Positions 22,254-29,852 of a DNA stretch of 64,000 nucleotides are shown in pieces (position 1 is the stretch's first letter; each line of letters starts with the position of its first letter). Source of the stretch: an uncultured beta proteobacterium (GTDB taxonomy: Bacteria > Pseudomonadota > Gammaproteobacteria > Burkholderiales > Burkholderiaceae_C). The position numbers and the translations under genes are program-made. The stretch spans positions 1-64,000 of the forward strand of contig CAIJOK010000102.1 in the NCBI GenBank assembly GCA_903822205.1. Direction: 5' to 3'. The notes beneath the pieces were generated by a model. That model searched no databases, was not told the DNA's origin, and saw only the letters and a program-made list of their open reading frames with translations.

Positions 22254-22279
22254 ATTGTAGCGACGATGGGGGGAGTCAA
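22254..22279 (-). promoter_or_regulatory. Possible sigma70 promoter for rpsU
   Basis: On the minus strand TTGACT (complement of 22274-22279) and TACAAT (complement of 22254-22259) occur about 136 bases upstream of rpsU. The hexamers are good, but the 14-base spacer is shorter than the usual 16-18, so this is tentative. Confidence 0.35.
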
Positions 22280-22351
22280 ATGCTACCTCCACATCAAAAA
22301 GCCCAGATGCAGACACCGCTGCACCCAGGCGCATGGAGAAGCGGTAAAGCG

Positions 22352-24763
22352 CTAGAACTTGTAGTTGTACGAAACCCCCACAAATGTCACACTTTGATTG
22401 GGGTTGCTGACGGTTGTATTGTCCGAGTACAAAAACGGCACACCGTTGTAACCCCATTGCCAATCATCGTTTTCAAACTTTTGATGCACCAGACTCATCA
22501 ACACAGAGGATTGTTTATCAAAGTCATAGCGGCCAAACAAATTGAGCTTGGTGGTTTTGTAGTTGATATCTGGCAAGAAGTTGCCGGGCAGTGGCTGACC
22601 AGCAACGACAATATTGCCTGCCGGTGTCGCAGTGCCGACTGCCACCACATTGTTGAAAGTCGTCACATCGTTGGCCCATACCAGCCCTGCACCAACGCTG
22701 AAATGATTGGTAAGTTTGCCGCTCACATTAACACCCAGCGTGTCAGATTTATTGACCGTGTCGTCACCCACATTGGCTTTGTTCACATTCCAGCGGTTTT
22801 GACTATGCGTCAAGTAACTACTAAGCTGCCAATTGGAAGTTAGTTGATAACTGGCATCCAGAGTCAGTGAATCATTGCTGATGGTGCGGGCACCAGGGAT
22901 GATAGATGTTGCATATCCAGCAAACATAACCGTGGCAGGCCATGCACGCAAATATTCATCCTGTTTGTGTTCGAGCACCGTTTGCAACGATAGCTTCTCG
23001 CTAGGTTCCCAGTCCAGATTGCCGCGAATTTTGGTTTGATTGCGATCCATGTACATATCCGGCAACACAATGTTTGCGGTTGTAGAACAAGCCGTCGCGC
23101 TGACTATTGAACCCTGTGTGCATGCCGCACCAGTACTCGTCAAATTAAACGCGGCTGAACCAGGATTAAAAGCCACTAGTGGATTTGTATCAGGCGCTTT
23201 GGTGCTAGATGTTGTAAACCAACCGTTGTCATCGCCTTTTTTCTGTTGGTATCCCAAACTCACCGCGCCATTAAGTGTCTCAGAGAATGCCTTGCGCAAA
23301 CCTGCGTGAACACCCGTTTCGGTTAAAACCTCCCGAAAGAAAACCTGCTTGGCAAATAACGCCGTGTTTGCAGTGGGCAATGGCGTTGTCTTGCGTTCCC
23401 AATCCAGACCAGTAGTCGCGGTATATCCATTACCCAAACGGTAAGCGCCATCCACTTTGGCAGTGGTGCGCTTTTGTGAACCTGATGGCCAGTTGGTCGT
23501 TTTGTCCAACGCCGTGCTAGCAGCACCATAGTTATAGACGTAAACAGGGGTGCTGTCATTACGATCTTCAAGACGCAAACTGGCATTGACTGACAAGTCC
23601 TTGATCGGTCGTGCTGTCAAACCAACTTGAGCCAACGTGGTATCCACCACGCCACCCAAACTGGCTGGCGCTGTGGCGGCAGGAGTCAGTCCCATGCTGA
23701 CAAAGTTTTCATCCTGAGTAGCGTGGGTATAAGACAGCTTGAAATTGGCGCGTGTTGTCGGTGAAAAGCCATACGTACCATCCACATACACCTGATGCGC
23801 CTGGTTATCGGGAGGCAGCGCCACATCTGACGATGCCAAAGCCTGTACCGTCGAACAACCTGCTGTGGCGCACACATTCCACAACGCCCCCCGGTTCAGC
23901 GTACCGGGCACATTCAGTGTCAAACTGCCGTTGCTGTTGGTGTAAAAAGAACCAGCGTACCCGCCGGTCATTGCCAAGTTGCCACGATTGAAGTTGAGCT
24001 TGGTCTCGACCTGTTGAATCGACGAATTGACTGGCTCTGGCGCAAGCAAGACCGCCCAACCGCCGTTGGCACTGGCGCTTCCACCGGACTTCGGTCGCAA
24101 AGCCATCTCGCCAGAATCCAAACCCGCACGACCAAACAGTCGCGCACCCGTCTTGGTCTCATTCTTGAGTGCAACTTCAAGCTGCAAATCCGGCGAAATC
24201 CACTTAGCACCACTCAAACCAACCGCAGTGCGTTTGAGCTTAAGCTGGACCTCAGAACCGGCAACGCTATTGCCGCTGACCCCGTTAGCCGTGGCCCATG
24301 CATTAGGCATAGCCGGTAATTGGATGAGGTTCACAGTGGGCTTGGTAGTGCCAACGCCGGTCATGCCCGTGTTGATGATCGAGGGATCATTGCGAACGAT
24401 CTCGTTGTAGTCCAGCGCAAATTTCCAGTCGCCTTGACGCTCCCGCGAGTACAGCAGTTCGCGAGTGTCCAGCCCCAAATCGCGTCCGGTCAGCGTGGTT
24501 AGCGTGCCCAAGGCCTCATCGCGCCGGATCATCTCCAAGTCGATGATCGGCGATGCGTCGTTGTTGTAACCCGTGTATTGACCAAATCGCAGCGCATCGC
24601 GGGTGCTATTGACCCATCCCGCGCCCAAGGTGATGCTGGAAGTGTCGGGTGACACCAAGTCTTTGGTGTCGGATGCGGTCTGTGCCCATGCAGCACTGCA
24701 CATGACCATGACCGCCGCCGTGACGGGCAAAAGATGAAAAGTGTGATTTGTAGTGTGACTCAT
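22352..24763 (-). CDS. mtoB: MtrB/PioB-family outer-membrane porin of decahaem conduit (MtoB-like)
   Basis: This 803-residue protein is a large outer-membrane beta barrel of the MtrB/PioB type, which sheaths a decahaem cytochrome so that electrons can cross the outer membrane. It has a signal peptide (to about AAWAQ, residue 28). Beginning with ITLGAGWVNSTRDALRFGQYTG, many amphipathic strands follow, and the last residue is Phe (VSYNYKF). The N-terminal CXXC of Shewanella MtrB is absent, as in other Mto/Pio-type proteins; only four Cys occur in the mature part. ATG 24763 has GGAG seven bases upstream and lies 13 bases after the decahaem gene, so the two are translationally linked. The symbol follows the Fe(II)-oxidation naming and is provisional. 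Confidence 0.85.
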   Translation of the reverse strand: MSHTTNHTFHLLPVTAAVMVMCSAAWAQTASDTKDLVSPDTSSITLGAGWVNSTRDALRFGQYTGYNNDASPIIDLEMIRRDEALGTLTTLTGRDLGLDTRELLYSRERQGDWKFALDYNEIVRNDPSIINTGMTGVGTTKPTVNLIQLPAMPNAWATANGVSGNSVAGSEVQLKLKRTAVGLSGAKWISPDLQLEVALKNETKTGARLFGRAGLDSGEMALRPKSGGSASANGGWAVLLAPEPVNSSIQQVETKLNFNRGNLAMTGGYAGSFYTNSNGSLTLNVPGTLNRGALWNVCATAGCSTVQALASSDVALPPDNQAHQVYVDGTYGFSPTTRANFKLSYTHATQDENFVSMGLTPAATAPASLGGVVDTTLAQVGLTARPIKDLSVNASLRLEDRNDSTPVYVYNYGAASTALDKTTNWPSGSQKRTTAKVDGAYRLGNGYTATTGLDWERKTTPLPTANTALFAKQVFFREVLTETGVHAGLRKAFSETLNGAVSLGYQQKKGDDNGWFTTSSTKAPDTNPLVAFNPGSAAFNLTSTGAACTQGSIVSATACSTTANIVLPDMYMDRNQTKIRGNLDWEPSEKLSLQTVLEHKQDEYLRAWPATVMFAGYATSIIPGARTISNDSLTLDASYQLTSNWQLSSYLTHSQNRWNVNKANVGDDTVNKSDTLGVNVSGKLTNHFSVGAGLVWANDVTTFNNVVAVGTATPAGNIVVAGQPLPGNFLPDINYKTTKLNLFGRYDFDKQSSVLMSLVHQKFENDDWQWGYNGVPFLYSDNTTVSNPNQSVTFVGVSYNYKF

Positions 24764-24776
24764 GATCTGCTCCTGA

Positions 24777-25730
24777 TCAACGTAAGAAGAAGGCGGGTGG
24801 CAGCAGATTTTGGCCGCCATTGGGGTTGTTGCTGCCGTGAATTTCGGTGTGGCAATTCAAGCAACCACGACCTTGTTCAATAAACGTATTAGCTTTGGGT
24901 GAGGAAGTGACACCCGGAGCGATACCCGCAATACCCGGCGTACCGTGACCACTGTGACATTGGTAACAAACCAGCGGGGGACGCGCTTTAAGCAGGTTGT
25001 CGGCGGTGGTGCCGTGCGGCATGTGGCAATTGGTGCAATCGTCGTTGACGGGCTGGTGGTTATGCACAAAGGGGCCGCGTTTTTCGGCGTGACAGGTATA
25101 GCAGGTGGCTGTCACGCTGTCTTTGGCCAACAGCTTGGGGCCGGCTGTGCCGTGGGGGTTGTGGCAATCAGAACAGGCAACCTTGCCCTCAGGGGTGGGA
25201 TGATGCGACTGTTTGTTGAACTGTGCGCGTTGTTCTTTGTGGCAGGTGTAGCAAACCTCGGGCTGAGTGCGTTTGTCTCGAACTTTGTCATGGGCTGTAT
25301 GCACCTGGTGGCATGAAACGCAGGCGACATCGTTGGCCTCATGGGCACTGCCCGACCACAGGTGGCGCTTGCTGTCCTTTTGGTGGCACGTGAGGCAAGC
25401 TTCATTTTTGGTGGATACCGGTGTTGCCGAGTTTTTGCTGAAAACACGGTCAGGCTTAGGTGGCTTGTCTTTACCCTGGTAGCCTGCGTGATCCGCACTG
25501 TCGCCGTGGCAACTGGTGCAGGAGGGTGTGCGCCCATCCGCTTGAACACCGTGGCGGGTTTTGCCAATTGACAGCACGGCAGGTGCGTCAGCTTCATCGT
25601 GACAAGACGTGCATTTGGCATCGCCTTTGAGCACAAGGTCTTTGGCATCTGCGGCCTGGGCCGAAGATGCTCCTGCAAAGGCCAAACCACACAGTGTGGC
25701 GGCTGCCCATACATACCGTAATAACTTCAT
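24777..25730 (-). CDS. mtoA: Periplasmic decahaem c-type cytochrome (MtrA/MtoA/DmsE family)
   Basis: MtoA-type cytochromes fill the MtrB-type barrel and carry electrons between periplasm and cell surface. The 317-residue protein has a signal peptide (residues 1 to about 26, ending AQAAD) and exactly ten CXXCH motifs: CTSCH twice, CLTCH, CVSCH, CYTCH twice, CSDCH, CTNCH, CYQCH and CLNCH. Additional His residues suit bis-His ligation. Length and motif number match MtrA, PioA and DmsE; PioA has an extra N-terminal region that is lacking here. ATG 25730 starts right before the signal peptide. No MtrC/OmcA-type surface cytochrome or DMSO reductase is adjacent, which favours an Mto-like role. Confidence 0.9.
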   Translation of the reverse strand: MKLLRYVWAAATLCGLAFAGASSAQAADAKDLVLKGDAKCTSCHDEADAPAVLSIGKTRHGVQADGRTPSCTSCHGDSADHAGYQGKDKPPKPDRVFSKNSATPVSTKNEACLTCHQKDSKRHLWSGSAHEANDVACVSCHQVHTAHDKVRDKRTQPEVCYTCHKEQRAQFNKQSHHPTPEGKVACSDCHNPHGTAGPKLLAKDSVTATCYTCHAEKRGPFVHNHQPVNDDCTNCHMPHGTTADNLLKARPPLVCYQCHSGHGTPGIAGIAPGVTSSPKANTFIEQGRGCLNCHTEIHGSNNPNGGQNLLPPAFFLR

Positions 25731-25818
25731 ATGATTTCTCTCTTGATTTCTCTTATGGTAACCACGAGGGTTCTGGAACTGCAAGGGCCAAAATGACCGG
25801 TGCATCGAACCCCACGGA

Positions 25819-25832
25819 TTTTGCTTGCAAAA
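25819..25832. promoter_or_regulatory. Perfect 14-base palindrome upstream of mtoA
   Basis: TTTTGC and GCAAAA face each other across a two-base spacer (25819-25832), about 90 bases upstream of mtoA and about 90 downstream of the preceding cytochrome gene. It could be an operator or part of a processing or attenuation hairpin. No factor is identified. Confidence 0.3.
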
Positions 25833-25921
25833 AAAGCCTGGATGACACCCGAAAAACTGTCGTCAGGGTTTGTAGTTCGAGACTGCATAACCGATGTGAC
25901 AGGAACTGATCAACTGACTAG

Positions 25922-26278
25922 CTAGTGCGACAGAATCCAGTCGGCCAGATTCTTCATGTCTTTCTGGTCCTTGGTGTCGATCACCTTGTGGTCTTGCTCG
26001 GTGCCGTCGGCCAATTTCACTTTTTTACCTTCGGTCATCTGTTTGAGCACATTGCTCTGGCCGTCGGCTTTGCCCTTGAATTTAGCCGCAATTTTGGTGA
26101 GTGGCGGGCCTTTTTTGGTCTTGTCAACGGCGTGACATTTGGTGCAATCGTTGCTCTTAAAAAGAGCTTGTGCTGCATCAATGTCGATAGCAGCCTGCAC
26201 TGGCCCCGTGCCGACCGTTATCACCAAGGCAGCAGCGCCAAGCACTGCAAATTTGGTTTGAAATTTCATTTGAATCAT
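25922..26278 (-). CDS. Class I monohaem cytochrome c, periplasmic (MtoD-like)
   Basis: This is a 118-residue exported cytochrome c. The signal peptide ends near GPVQAA (residue 30), and one CTKCH lies near residue 46 followed by KKGPPLTKIAAKF. The C-terminal helix is DMKNLADWILSH. It lies directly upstream of mtoA and could shuttle electrons between the outer-membrane conduit and inner-membrane enzymes, as MtoD does in iron oxidisers. Where class I cytochromes carry the axial Met, this protein reads GTEQDHKVID; Met occurs only at KQM and KDM. ATG 26278 has GAGGG ten bases upstream. It aligns well with the divergent cytochrome at 26702, indicating duplication. Confidence 0.85.
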   Translation of the reverse strand: MIQMKFQTKFAVLGAAALVITVGTGPVQAAIDIDAAQALFKSNDCTKCHAVDKTKKGPPLTKIAAKFKGKADGQSNVLKQMTEGKKVKLADGTEQDHKVIDTKDQKDMKNLADWILSH

Positions 26279-26701
26279 GTAATAGTTTCCCTCATCAAGA
26301 TAAATGCGAATAAAAATGTCCTAAAAACAGGATCGAATCTAATGCCATCCTGCTCACAAACAATCGTGGCAAAACGTGGCAAAACGCGGACTTTAGCAAC
26401 AAGCAGCACAGGTAGAGCGGCCTGTGCATGGCTCCAAAGCGATCAATCTACACCATGCACCGTGTCGCTTCTCGTCACAACTCGTCCAGCGCACACATAA
26501 GCCTGTAAGTTTACACAAGTTCACGAGTTGCCCTTGCACACATTCGACTGCGACTCTGTGCCAGTCACCCCAATTTGACATGGATCAAGTCACCTATCAA
26601 CCCCGCATTGTGTTGGTGTACCATCGCAAACTTATCTCGTGAGTTGCCTTTTTTTTAAGCATACCTTTTTCGGTTTTTTTTGTTTTTCCATTAGGATCGT
26701 C
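26279..26701. other. 423-base divergent control region of the cytochrome locus
   Basis: This region separates the leftward cytochrome-mtoA-mtoB genes from the rightward cytochrome-napC-cytochrome genes. It contains an FNR-type site (26575-26588), a perfect 10-base tandem repeat (26366-26385), and T-rich sequence from 26648 to 26688 before the rightward start. A weak leftward promoter is possible (complement of 26358-26363 and 26336-26341, spacer 16). No coding frame looks real. Confidence 0.6.
26575..26588. promoter_or_regulatory. FNR/ANR/DNR-type binding site
   Basis: TTGAC-N4-ATCAA matches the FNR-family consensus TTGAT-N4-ATCAA at nine of ten positions, the difference being the common C at position five. 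Its centre is about 120 bases upstream of the rightward cytochrome start. A class II position would put transcription start near 26623, but no convincing -10 is visible there. Confidence 0.6.
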
Positions 26702-27055
26702 ATGAACCAAATCAAGTTTTCTGTCGTTGTTGTGCGTGGAGTCGTTGCTCTTTCTTTGAGCATTGCCGCAGCGTCTATTTGCGCGCAGGCTTTGGATATT
26801 CCTGCTGCAGAGGCTGTAGTGATCGCCAACAAATGTGGCAAATGCCACTCGATCGATAAGCAAAAAGATGGGCCGTCATTCAAAAAAACTGCCACCAAGT
26901 ACAAGGGCAAAGCTGACGCTGAGGCCAAGCTCGTGACCCACTTGACGACAGGCCCGACGATTGAAATTGACGGTGTTAAAGAACAACACTTGAAGGTCAA
27001 AGTCAAGGACGAAACTGCCCTAAAAAATCTGATCGCCTACATTTTGTCGCGCTGA
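26702..27055 (+). CDS. Class I monohaem cytochrome c without a methionine ligand
   Basis: This 117-residue exported cytochrome c has a signal peptide ending near ICAQA (residue 30) and one CGKCH near residue 45, followed by DGPSFKKTATKYKGKAD. It ends in the helix ALKNLIAYILSR. No Met occurs anywhere after the initiator, so the sixth haem ligand must be another residue. His candidates are in VTHLTTG and KEQHLKVK. The start is ATG 26702 with AGGA five bases before it. It is a paralogue of the cytochrome at 25922 and the first gene of the rightward group. It is probably a soluble periplasmic carrier. Confidence 0.88.
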   Translation: MNQIKFSVVVVRGVVALSLSIAAASICAQALDIPAAEAVVIANKCGKCHSIDKQKDGPSFKKTATKYKGKADAEAKLVTHLTTGPTIEIDGVKEQHLKVKVKDETALKNLIAYILSR

Positions 27056-27112
27056 TCGCTCTACTTTGATCGTTGGCCATATTTTTTAGGAATGTGTTAG
27101 GAATGCGCAATC

Positions 27113-27721
27113 ATGACTGAACTTTTGACGATGTTGCGCCAGCGCTGGAAGCTGACTTTAGGCCTGGTGGTCGTCGGGTTTTCGGCTTCTGCTGCTGTGA
27201 TGGCAACAGTGTCTGCTGGACTTGCCATGACCAACACTGAGCAGTTTTGCATCAGTTGCCACGTTATGAAAGACAACGTTTACCTTGAGTACAAGGGCAC
27301 GATTCACGATGCAAACCGTACCGGTGTGCGTGCCACGTGCCCCGATTGCCACGTTCCGCACGAAGTCATCCCTTTGCTACAGGCCAAAATCAGGGCCAGC
27401 GGTGATCTGTACCGCACGTTTATTTCGCCGTCAATTGATACCCGAGAAAAGTTTGTGGCCAAGCGCCACGAACTGGCCAGTCGCGTCTGGAAGCGGTTTA
27501 TGGACAACGATTCGCATGAGTGCCGCAATTGCCATAAATCCGACAGCATGAGCCTTGAGCTGCAATCCGCCAAAGCCCAAGTGCGACACACCCGAGGCAA
27601 GGTGGAGGGCATCACCTGCATCGCATGTCACTTTGCCATTGCGCATAAAGAGCCGGATGGACTTGGACCCCGGGAGCTATTTGGCCAGGGATCTGCCCCC
27701 GCAGGTGTGGCTGCCAAGTGA
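27113..27721 (+). CDS. NapC/NirT/CymA-family tetrahaem quinol dehydrogenase
   Basis: This 202-residue protein has one N-terminal membrane helix (about residues 14-36) and four CXXCH motifs (CISCH, CPDCH, CRNCH, CIACH). That is the NapC/NirT/CymA pattern of a quinol-linked cytochrome on the periplasmic face. The first haem motif is followed by VM (CISCHVM), the usual position of the Met ligand of the quinol-site haem. In metal reducers CymA oxidises quinol; in Fe(II) oxidisers the homologue MtoC is thought to feed electrons into the quinone pool. Its place between two small cytochromes and opposite mtoAB supports a link from periplasm to quinone pool. The direction cannot be read from sequence. 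Confidence 0.88.
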   Translation: MTELLTMLRQRWKLTLGLVVVGFSASAAVMATVSAGLAMTNTEQFCISCHVMKDNVYLEYKGTIHDANRTGVRATCPDCHVPHEVIPLLQAKIRASGDLYRTFISPSIDTREKFVAKRHELASRVWKRFMDNDSHECRNCHKSDSMSLELQSAKAQVRHTRGKVEGITCIACHFAIAHKEPDGLGPRELFGQGSAPAGVAAK

Positions 27722-27745
27722 CATCTGCACCGTCTTTTCGTATCA

Positions 27746-27779
27746 CTGAGTTTCTATATCCCCTGAGTTTCTATATCCC
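27746..27779 (+). repeat. 17-base perfect tandem repeat before the third cytochrome gene
   Basis: Two identical adjacent copies occupy 27746-27762 and 27763-27779. A degenerate start of a third copy contains the GGAG ribosome binding site for the gene at 27791. The repeat lies wholly in the leader. Confidence 0.8.
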
Positions 27780-27790
27780 TGGAGTTTTGA

Positions 27791-28264
27791 ATGAATTTGA
27801 AAGTTGTTGCCGCAGTGGTTTGTTCTGTGTTGGCTTTGCCCTCTGTGGTTGCTGCTGATGTCACCTATCGCAAGGACATCGCGCCTTTGCTCAAGGCCAA
27901 TTGCGCCGAGTGTCACAGCGGCGATGCACCCACGCTGCAAGAGTTTAATTTGGACCCCGACAAATACGTCAAGGAGAAAGTCGGACCGCGTAACGACACC
28001 TATGAAAATTTGCTGATGCTTATCGCCTATCCTGACCCGGGCGCATTCATGCGCCGTCTGGATGATGGCACCCACACTGCTGACAAAAAGCCCGGCAACA
28101 TGTACAAGCGTTTGGGAGAGAATGAGGAAGAGCGTCAAAAAAATCTGGCCACGCTGAAGGCTTGGCTGGGAGAGGGTGCTTGGAACATGAACCGTTGGGT
28201 TAAAAAAGGGGATATGCCGGCGATCACCAAAGAACAACTGGATAAGCTGGTTCTCAAATACTGA
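27791..28264 (+). CDS. Exported monohaem cytochrome c of the electron-transfer locus
   Basis: This 157-residue protein has a signal peptide (to about VVAAD, residue 22) and one CAECH near residue 38 within YRKDIAPLLKANCAECHSG. The rest (PGAFMRRLDDGTHTADKKPGNMYKRLG and KNLATLKAWLGEGAWNMNRW) is unlike the two other small cytochromes. Such proteins occur beside NapC-type quinol dehydrogenases. GGAG about six bases before ATG 27791 defines the start. It likely exchanges electrons with the tetrahaem protein encoded 69 bases upstream. Met residues in PGNM and KKGDMP are possible ligands. Confidence 0.82.
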   Translation: MNLKVVAAVVCSVLALPSVVAADVTYRKDIAPLLKANCAECHSGDAPTLQEFNLDPDKYVKEKVGPRNDTYENLLMLIAYPDPGAFMRRLDDGTHTADKKPGNMYKRLGENEEERQKNLATLKAWLGEGAWNMNRWVKKGDMPAITKEQLDKLVLKY

Positions 28265-28318
28265 GCACCCTGGACTGATCACCAAAGTTTGGATGTGCTT
28301 TCAGGAACTGCTGCTTGA

Positions 28319-29725
28319 TCAGTGAACAAGAACGGTATCTTGCGTGTGCAATGGCAGATCCACAACAAAACAAACCCCACCGCCCGGTCGGTCTTCGCAT
28401 CTGACGTGTCCATTGTGGCGCTGGGTGATGGACTTGACCAAAGCCAGGCCCAAGCCCACGCCGCCATCGCGCTCGGTGGCACCAGGCAGCCGGTAAAACG
28501 GTTCAAAAATACGTTCACGCAGTTCTGGGGGAACCCCCGGCCCCCGATCACACACCCGAATCACGGCGTGCGATGTACTCATGCCCAGGCTGAGTGTGAT
28601 CTCGCTGGCGGCGTAGCGTCTTGCGTTTTCGAGCAGATTGCGAACGGCTCGACGCAACAACTTGCTGATGCCTGGCACAGCCAAGACCGATGCGGACTCA
28701 ACCGGTTGACGTTGCAGCACTGAGTCTTGAACTTCAAACTCTGCACCTACCCGTGCGCATTCTTCAGCCGCCATGCCGATCAGATCGACAGATTCCACAC
28801 TGCCCAGATCGGCCTCACGAGCGTCTAGTCTGCTGGCCAACAAAATCTCTTCGATCAACTGATCCAGCTCGGTAATATTGCGTGAGATTTCGGCTTTGAA
28901 TGACGGAACAGAACCCGATTCCATCAACTCCAGTCCCATGCGAATGCGGGCAAGAGGAGATCGCAATTCATGCGAAGCATTGGCCAGCAGTGACTTTTGC
29001 GAGGCCAGCAAGGCCTCATGCGATTGCACCAAGGTTTGAATGCGCTGTGCAGCCTGGTTAAAACCCCTGGCCAAGAAGGCCACTTCGTCTTGCCCTGACT
29101 CGGACACCCGTATCGACAAATCACCGGTACCCCACTGTTGCACACTGTGCTGCAAACGCTCCAAGCGGCGTGTGAGCTTGCGAATGATGGGGTAAGTGGC
29201 CAGCGCCACAGCAATACCTACCCACATCAACATCCAGGCAAAGCCAAACGGTGGACGGCTCCAAAACGAGGGCTGAGGACGCATCAGGTGCATGTGCATC
29301 ATTTGCCCATCTTGCATGCGCACGACAAATTCGGCTACGCTACCCGCATTACCGCGCCCAGTGCCTTGGCTGCTATCTGACCCTCCGTCCAAGGTGGCAA
29401 TAGCCCCCGGGGGATGTAGGTCGGATGAACCGATAGGCGGCGAGGCTTCAAGCACGACACCATAACGCTGTAGGGCCGCCTGTAACTCTTGTCCCCGGCC
29501 CTGTCCTCTGCCTTGTCCTCGACCACGCTGAGGGAGGTCGCCAATCTCGCCACTTGGCAAGCGGCTGCGGCCTTGACCGATGATTTGACCTGCCGGATTA
29601 CGAATGACCACGTCACGCAACGGTGGGTCTGCGGCTAACCGCCACACCCATCCCACAAGCAAGGTCAGCACGGCAACTGCCAAAACGACTGCCAGCCAGA
29701 TCCGCACATACAGTTTATGAAACAT
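28319..29725 (-). CDS. Orphan membrane sensor histidine kinase
   Basis: This 468-residue kinase has two membrane helices (about residues 9-28 and 163-184) that flank a periplasmic sensor region. A HAMP domain (LTRRLERLQHSVQQWGTGDLSIRV), HisKA with His in ANASHELRSPLARI (about residue 255), and an ATPase domain with NLLENARRYA, DRGPGVP and GVGLGLALVKS follow. The periplasmic part has a GRGQ repeat (about residues 68-79) and a Met/His-rich stretch, QDGQMMHMHLM, next to the second helix, which may bind metal. No response-regulator gene is adjacent: hisA lies on one side and the cytochrome locus converges on the other. Control of the cytochrome genes is a reasonable inference only. Confidence 0.88.
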   Translation of the reverse strand: MFHKLYVRIWLAVVLAVAVLTLLVGWVWRLAADPPLRDVVIRNPAGQIIGQGRSRLPSGEIGDLPQRGRGQGRGQGRGQELQAALQRYGVVLEASPPIGSSDLHPPGAIATLDGGSDSSQGTGRGNAGSVAEFVVRMQDGQMMHMHLMRPQPSFWSRPPFGFAWMLMWVGIAVALATYPIIRKLTRRLERLQHSVQQWGTGDLSIRVSESGQDEVAFLARGFNQAAQRIQTLVQSHEALLASQKSLLANASHELRSPLARIRMGLELMESGSVPSFKAEISRNITELDQLIEEILLASRLDAREADLGSVESVDLIGMAAEECARVGAEFEVQDSVLQRQPVESASVLAVPGISKLLRRAVRNLLENARRYAASEITLSLGMSTSHAVIRVCDRGPGVPPELRERIFEPFYRLPGATERDGGVGLGLALVKSITQRHNGHVRCEDRPGGGVCFVVDLPLHTQDTVLVH

Positions 29726-29852
29726 GGGGTTCGCTTGCGAACAATACCGCGTCGATACCCCTATCCTGCTTATCGGGCGTGTTCGGGTGGCCTGTTAGTC
29801 CGACGGCGTGATCTCTTGCTGTACAAAAGTGGATCGTCAGACACCGGCACAT

